This document shows positions 58,611-64,000 of a DNA stretch of 64,000 bases, one piece after another. Under the pieces are notes generated by a model, which worked only from the letters and a program-made list of their open reading frames with translations, was not told the origin of the DNA and made no database searches. The translations under genes were made by a program, and so were the position numbers. This DNA comes from Hermodice carunculata (Eukaryota; Annelida; Polychaeta; Eunicida; Amphinomidae): NCBI GenBank assembly GCA_964020975.1, contig OZ026619.1:95092804-95156803 (forward strand). Direction: 5' to 3'. Each line of letters opens with the position of its first letter. Position 1 is the first letter of the stretch.

Positions 58611-59963
58611 GGGATATAAGAAGGTTATTTTCATGCTATCGCTCTGGACTTGCATCAAGCGGTCGGACATGATGAAGGCGTAGGCTGAGTAGCCGTCGGG
58701 AACGGTTGCCCCAAGGGTCGCCCGCACGGTTAATTCCTTAACCGAATCGTTCAAGCCCTGGGCCTGGTGCTCCAGGTCAAAGTGGATTATGGGGTAGAGA
58801 CGCGAGAAATCGACCGCAGAGATCTGAGACCCTGAATCGACATTTTGATCTCTGCCGAGGAAGTCAAGCAGCCAGCCATAGACCCTCGAGAAGCGTCCCT
58901 CGGTAAAGTTGAGGTCCAGGCTGGACTGGGGATAGCGAGTCGTCCCGTGTGTGAGGCTGATGTCCTTCAAATCCAGGTTGTCGAAGATGAGGCCGCATTG
59001 TCTCTGATCCCCACGTCGAGTGCTCTTCTGAAAGGCGATGAAGACGTGCCTGGGCCGCTCGGAGCCCGAAACGGCGGTGATATTCCAGTTCAGGCTGCTG
59101 GTCGTCTGCTGTGCGAGCGCATCGATCTGCCGAGCCTGCCAATAGGCGATGAGACTGCTGCGAGCGAGGATCCACTCCTGGGCCGCCGCTGCGGCCTCGA
59201 CCCTCAAACTGACGGTCGGCATCCACCAGGATAGCTTGCTCAAAGTGACTTTGCCAACGTCGTCGACACCGTCCTTGCGATGGATCACCTCGTCATCGGT
59301 AGCCCGACGCTGCTAGAACAGCTGCCACTTCACGCCGAATAAGCATTTCCTCACGTCCCGACAGAAGCCGATGATGGAGCTCAGGGGGATTTTAGCCTGG
59401 AAATGCCCGCCGCTCGATGTAATCCCCTTACGCAAAGCAAACCCGATGTTATAGTCGGGGTTGTCGGTGACGCCGGTGAGGTTCCGCCCTCGGTTACTAG
59501 TTGATACCGCTGGCTGTCGGCCTCCCAGCTGGTGTCCTTATACCAGAAGCGGCCTGAGCCGGCAGTCTTTGCGAAGTCGTCGCTGTAGCGGACCAGGCCC
59601 AGAATCTGGGCCGCGACGTCGGGGTCCTGGTTGAGGGCCTCGAGCTCTTGGCTGTTGACAACCATGCGGATGTTGTCAAAGAGACCAATCAAGGTGTTCT
59701 CGAGGGCTACCTCGTCGGAAGCGGCGTAGGGAGTGCCGTCGGCCTTCGTGAGCTGCCCCCCCCCCCCCCCATCGATCTCTGACAAGCTCTCGCACGGGAG
59801 TGTCCATTGATCGGTATTTCGGACGAGGAGCTCCACGTTTTGGCGGGCATCCGGCTGGGTGGCGCTATATTCACACCACTCCACGTGCTCGATCGAGGTC
59901 GATCTCAGAGGCTTCTCGCCTAAGTCTAGGATGTCAGGTCTGACGTCTGTGAAGTTTGCCATG
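58600..59963 (-). pseudogene. Major capsid-like region of the Polinton-like fossil
   Basis: The region starts near MANFTDVRPDILDLGEK and ends before the pVI/pX-like part. Features such as IFDNLDLKDISLTHGTTRYP in its later half are typical of the double jelly-roll capsid proteins of Polintons and adintoviruses. Broken fossil. LINE B joins immediately upstream of its start. Confidence 0.65.
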
Positions 59964-60088
59964 TTACTAATAACTTTAATAACTTTATTGCATTTTATGC
60001 CCAAATGGGCTTACAGCATTATATACAAAATACAGTTTAAAATATACTCACATATAATAGAGAAGACTAAAATATTGACAAGCGACTG

Positions 60089-60517
60089 CTATTCAGTAGA
60101 ATTTCTGCGTTCAAAAAGCCTATATACATATTTACAGATGGGCACTACCACATCGACCCCAGGAGAGAACACGTAGTTCATGTTTAATGATTCAAGCGCC
60201 AAGGAGGATATGAGATCCCTTCTCAACTCCTCGTACGCCGGGCATTGAATTAGGAAGTGATGTTCCTCCTCAATACTATTTCTACTGCATCGAGTACAGA
60301 TTCTATTGACTAAACTTTCATTTTGATATCTGCCTCGTTCGATACGTAAACAATCGTCCTCAATACTATTTCTAGTGCATCGAGTACAGATTCTATTGAC
60401 TAAACTTTCATTTTGATATCTGCCTCGTTCGATACGTAAACAATGATTACTTAGACGTAACTTTGACATAGCTTTCCGAAATTTGAATTGTTTTACGGCC
60501 GATAGATAACTTTCCAT
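60089..60517 (-). pseudogene. LINE B C-terminal zinc-binding region with internal duplication
   Basis: This is the same frame as the reverse transcriptase but separated from it by one stop codon. RIERGRYQNESLVNRICTRC occurs twice, because a 90-bp segment (60268-60357 and 60358-60447) is duplicated in frame, giving 30 extra residues and a second CxxC pair. Only the second unit on the protein runs into the full EEEHHFLIQCPAYEEL motif. Confidence 0.85.
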
Positions 60518-60568
60518 CTTATATTCATTTTTAAAATTACGATATGTACGTAATTTTGTGGAAAAGTT

Positions 60569-62431
60569 TTAGGACTCGTCATCTGAAAAGAGGGAAGAAT
60601 AAAAAACCTGACAATATTGGTCACGCAAACGGGTTTGCAAATGGTCGAGAAATCTAGACTTATCTACAAAGAGTCGTTTATTCAGCCAGACGTTTCCAAA
60701 TCCATTGTATTCTAATATTTTTCTCACCGCAGACACCCAAACAGTTTCTCCTTTGAAGTCTAAATTTACAACATCACTCAAAGACCGCTTTAGAATGTGT
60801 CCATCTGGAAGCTCCATTAGGCGTAACCAATATTTTACAATTTTCATCTTTATATCTATCTGGATTGGGTACCTTCCCAGTTCTGCAAGAGAGGCTTTAT
60901 TATGACATTTGCTATTAACTCCTAGGGTGAACTTACAAAAATCGCTATGAACTTTTTCAGCATTGTTAATATTGAGAATATTTTGTGTGTGGGAGTCGGA
61001 AAATTGTTTCCCATTTTTTGAATTGCGGCTGGTTGCAACGGGCCAAACTTCGGATCCAAATAAAAGGATTGGTTTTACATAAATGTCAAATAAATCAAGG
61101 GCCACTTTCGGAGAAATAGCATTATCTTTGTCAGCAATAATCCCCCTTTTCAGAAGAAAACATGACTTTTTAGCTTTTTCACAAAGCTTTTGTTCTGCAA
61201 GTGAAAAGACACCACTTGCTTTGATCGTTATACCTAAATATTCAACATCTGTTACCATTTTTAAACTATTGCCACCATAAGTAAATTTATACTGGTCCTC
61301 AAGGGACTTTCCTTGTCTATTGAAAACAATGACAGATGACTTGCAAGTATTCACTTCAAGACCCCAAGTATAACTGTACAGAGACAGTTTCTGTGGCAAA
61401 TACTGCAAATGACCAGCAGAATCTGCCATGGTCAGGACATCGTCCGCAAATATTAAACTACACAATTTTTTGTTTCCCATTTCAACTCCATAGTTACCAT
61501 TCACATTTAAAAACTCCTCCAAATCGTTAATAAAGACATCAAACAGCAGAGGGCTCAAGGGGCAGCCCTGTTTTAAGCCGAGTTGACAAGCAATGGGTCT
61601 TGTGACGCCACTTGTTAGCTTTACAGCAACAGTAGATTTTTCGTACATATGCTTAATAAGTCTGATTATACCTATGTCAATACCAGCTCTATGAAGTTTG
61701 TACAATAGCTTGTCTGTAGGAACCGTATCAAAGGCACGTTTGAAATCAATACAAGCTGAAAATACTTTTTGTTTCTGAAACAAGTATTTGTCGATAACAT
61801 TTTTCATAATAAATAGACTGTCTACCGTTTGACGCCCTTCAATAAAACCTGATTGGCCTTCGTAGAAAAAATCTTTTTGATTCAGAAAAGTATATATGCG
61901 TTTCTTTAACAAAGTGGCGAAAATTTTACTCATTGAGTTTTGCAAGGCAATTCCCCGATAATTGTCAGGGGAATCTTTTTTGCCTTTCTTGTGTACAGGA
62001 GTCAGATAGCTATGTTTCCACGATTTTGGAAAGGTGCTAGATGCCAGAATATTGTTATAAATGTTAAGTAATGATAGAGCGACATGAGGTATTGAACACG
62101 CCGTTTTAATCATTTCCCCTCGTATGATATCGGGACCAGGTTGTTTACCATTTTGAATATCCTTTATCACACTTTTCAACTCATCCATAGTAAAGGGGAT
62201 GCTTAATTCGTGATCTTTATCAATATTTGCTAAATCTTCCAATTTTGCCAAGAAAATTGCAAACTCAGGGTGCGTATCATCTGGCGTGTAGTTTATACCT
62301 GGATTGAACAACTTATTGTAATGATTATACCATTCCTCTGAGGGCACATGATCAGAATCTGAACTTTTCGTTTTATTCAGTAAAACATTCATTTTATTCC
62401 ATTTTGTCTTTCCTGTCGTGCCACCTCTCAA
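60569..62431 (-). pseudogene. LINE B reverse transcriptase
   Basis: The 620-codon open frame contains all reverse-transcriptase blocks, including PGPDIIRGEMIK, FKRAFDTVPTDKLLYKL, QLGLKQGCPLSPLLFD, FADDVLTMADS and VEYLGITIKASG, followed by a thumb with VKPILLFGSEVWPVA and a long connection region. It is intact over this length, but shifts and a stop separate it from the endonuclease and the C-terminal finger, so the copy is inactive though fairly young. Confidence 0.9.
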
Positions 62432-63709
62432 CTTCTTGAAGCAGGTTGAATTTGCTTAATCTCTTACACTTGCGTACATACCTTTTAAAGGCTTTTGCAG
62501 CTTTGAAATAATTACCTTTGATGATCGGATCTTTAGAATACTGCAAAAACAATTTTCTCGAAGATTTGACCTTATTTTTTAAATCTAAACAAGAACGATT
62601 AAAATGACATGAACGCTTTTTTCTTTTCTTTTGTTTCTGTTTAGGTTTAATAACTCTTAAGCAAATTCTAGCTGCTTCAATAAATATATCATTTAATTCC
62701 TGCACGAGTGCATCAGAATCTTTGCACTGTTGAGAACATGTTGCTAGGCTACGGAGACGAGGACCGAAAGTTTCTGACTTCAGAGTATCTTTAAATTTAT
62801 TCTGTGCCTGATCGTCCCAAAGTATAATAGGCGGTCCGTTTTCAAGTATATTTTGACCTTCATTAGGTTTTAAAGTAGAATAATTACACTGTAAAGTAGA
62901 CACTAAAAGCGAATGATCACTGAAAAATACTTGATGTTCAGTGATTTTGAACTGAGACACATTCGGTAATAAGGAATTATGTATGATCATGTAATCTACC
63001 ACACTAGATCCATTTGGGCGATGACAAGTAAACATACCTGGCCTGTCACATTTGTGACGACCGTTCAAGATTCTCAATTCTGAACTTTTACAAAGCTGCA
63101 ACAGAAACTCGCCCTGGGGATTAACAACATTGTCCATAGATAAACGGGTTACACAATGATCAACATTATATGCACCGGGCAAGGGTATAAAATCACTATG
63201 ATCTCCTTGTACATAGTCTTGGCAGTTGCCTGTTCTAGCATTCAAATCACCAAGTAAAAACACTCGACCTGTATTACTAAATTCAGTGACACATTTTTCA
63301 AGAATTTCCATATAACGATCTCTTTTGTTTCGGTCTGGGGAAGAAGGTACACACAGCCAAGAAATATATCTTCGTCTATACCAAAGAAATGTTTACATAG
63401 TTTTATCCACAGAAAATCTTCATACTTATTACAAATGAGGGACACACCTTTATCAAGCTGTTTTTTAAACATTATAACGACACCTCCGGACCCTCGTCTT
63501 GCGTTTTTATGTCTAGATTTTCGTGAGGAATGAAAAACATTAAAGTTCTTAAGCAATGGTCCTAGTTTACAATGCAGTAATTCGGTATCAGTAAAAAACG
63601 TTTCTTGCAAGCATATAAAATCATGTTCACGTAAGAATTTGACCAAGTTCTTGGAACACTCAGCTGATGGGGAATCGGGATTCAAATGGTCCAAGAATTT
63701 ATTTGACAC
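62394..63709 (-). pseudogene. LINE B AP-endonuclease domain
   Basis: The endonuclease is read in two frames that overlap near 63242-63311. The upstream piece carries FICLQETFF (catalytic Glu) and GGVVIMFKK; the downstream piece carries GDLNARTGNC (Asp/Asn), SVVDYMII and SDHSLLVS (Ser-Asp-His). Protein sequence continues above 63709 without a Met as FSWNINGV and earlier residues, up to a stop near 63888. The domain nicks target DNA for target-primed reverse transcription in active relatives. Confidence 0.85.
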
Positions 63710-63890
63710 ACCATTTATGTTCCAACTGAAAAATTTGAGATTACTCTTTTGAATAACATGTGCATCACTCTTTAAAACTCTATGGACTTTATTCTCTTGA
63801 TTTTTTATATTTGAGTCTTTCTTAACCTGAGGTATGGCAGTGCCATTTGGCTTAAGAGATGTACTCAGGGCTGCATAAGGCCCTTACTGA

Positions 63891-64000
63891 TGTTTTTGTG
63901 GAAAATATTATTTCCTTTTGTCACTGATCGTAGAACACACACACACAATATCCCCCCACCCCCACCCCGGCGACTCTAATACGGGCGTCATCCTAGTATT
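63891..64000. other. Window end, GC-rich edge
   Basis: After a CA run and C runs (63928-63956) the last 40 bases become GC-rich again (CCCCGGCGACTC). This may be renewed Polinton-like fossil sequence beyond LINE B or chance. Confidence 0.3.

Larger units (their letters stand above)
56240..59963 (-). mobile_element. Polinton/adintovirus-like element fossil, incomplete and broken
   Basis: This GC-rich block stands out sharply from its AT-rich surroundings. On the minus strand the recognisable parts run in the order typical of the family: major capsid-like region, a small pVI/pX-like protein with a long Ala/Gly-rich hydrophobic segment, an adenain-type maturation protease-like segment, and a fibre/tail-like region. 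No DNA polymerase B, integrase, packaging ATPase or terminal repeat is present inside the window, so only a part is retained. It is broken, with roughly five or more interruptions. Because families and composition are still clear, it is probably not very ancient. It is flanked by LINE A and LINE B, all in the same orientation. Confidence 0.75.
59964..63890 (-). mobile_element. LINE B, nearly full-length non-LTR retrotransposon
   Basis: Read on the minus strand. The AP-type endonuclease has FSWNINGV near 63730, FICLQETF, GDLNART near 63240 and SDHSLL near 62910. The reverse transcriptase (62431-60569) has CIDFKRAFDTVP, GLKQGCPLSPLLF and the catalytic FADDV (near 61450). The C-terminus (60517-60089) carries a CxxC...HHFLIQC zinc-binding motif. 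The 3' tail contains GCAATAAAGTTATTAAAG and ends at about 59964. Defects are frameshifts near 63300 and 62410, one in-frame stop at 60571-60569 and a 90-bp in-frame duplication (60268-60447). The 5' end is not identified; a TAA bounds the frame near 63888. The clade is not assigned; the domain set rules out R2-type LINEs. Confidence 0.88.

Overview
The window is nuclear DNA of an animal, most likely a marine invertebrate and probably a mollusc. Genes are split by GT-AG introns, the background is AT-rich, and long stretches are built of dispersed repeats that start with a CAAGAGG-type hairpin and end in runs of GACGGACGAC plus a hairpin, a style I associate with bivalve and gastropod genomes. 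Other residents are Penelope-like, Kolobok-like, THAP-bearing, LINE and Polinton-like sequences. The taxon is inferred from repeat style and is not proven.

Region 1 (1-19.9 kb) holds no host exon that I can recognise. It contains a long GT/GA microsatellite, a 1.37-kb Kolobok-like transposon with TTAA target duplications (2880-4253), several short inverted-repeat elements, a composite repeat block (5.1-9.2 kb), a 44-bp minisatellite (12.3-12.8 kb), a truncated Penelope-like element with a GIY-YIG endonuclease remnant and a hammerhead ribozyme motif inside a 14-bp target duplication (13976-14794), and a second TTAA-flanked element of 3.08 kb with a decayed THAP domain (16671-19746).

Region 2 (19.9-34.0 kb) is the 5' end of a minus-strand PGM2-type phosphopentomutase gene: exon 1 at 33936-34004, exon 2 at 19889-19988, and between them a 13.9-kb first intron full of repeats (LINE and THAP fossils, several MITEs, a 69-bp near-perfect palindrome, and an array with a 147-bp period).

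Region 3 (34-49 kb) has AT-rich spacer with a 416-bp tandem duplication, then two convergent split genes. One is a 563-residue RecQ-like helicase on the plus strand (38629-41948). The other is a DUF6589-domain protein of at least 840 residues on the minus strand (42613-47921, six exons seen). The two may act together, possibly as a two-gene mobile unit. This is the most interesting system in the window, but no element ends were found.

Region 4 (49-64 kb) is spacer with a small EF-hand/membrane ORF, then a minus-strand LINE remnant (54725-56232), a strikingly GC-rich, broken Polinton/adintovirus-like fossil (about 56240-59963), and a nearly full-length minus-strand LINE (59964 to about 63890) whose 3' end abuts the start of the fossil capsid gene. 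GC-rich sequence appears again at the very end of the window, so the LINE may split the fossil element.
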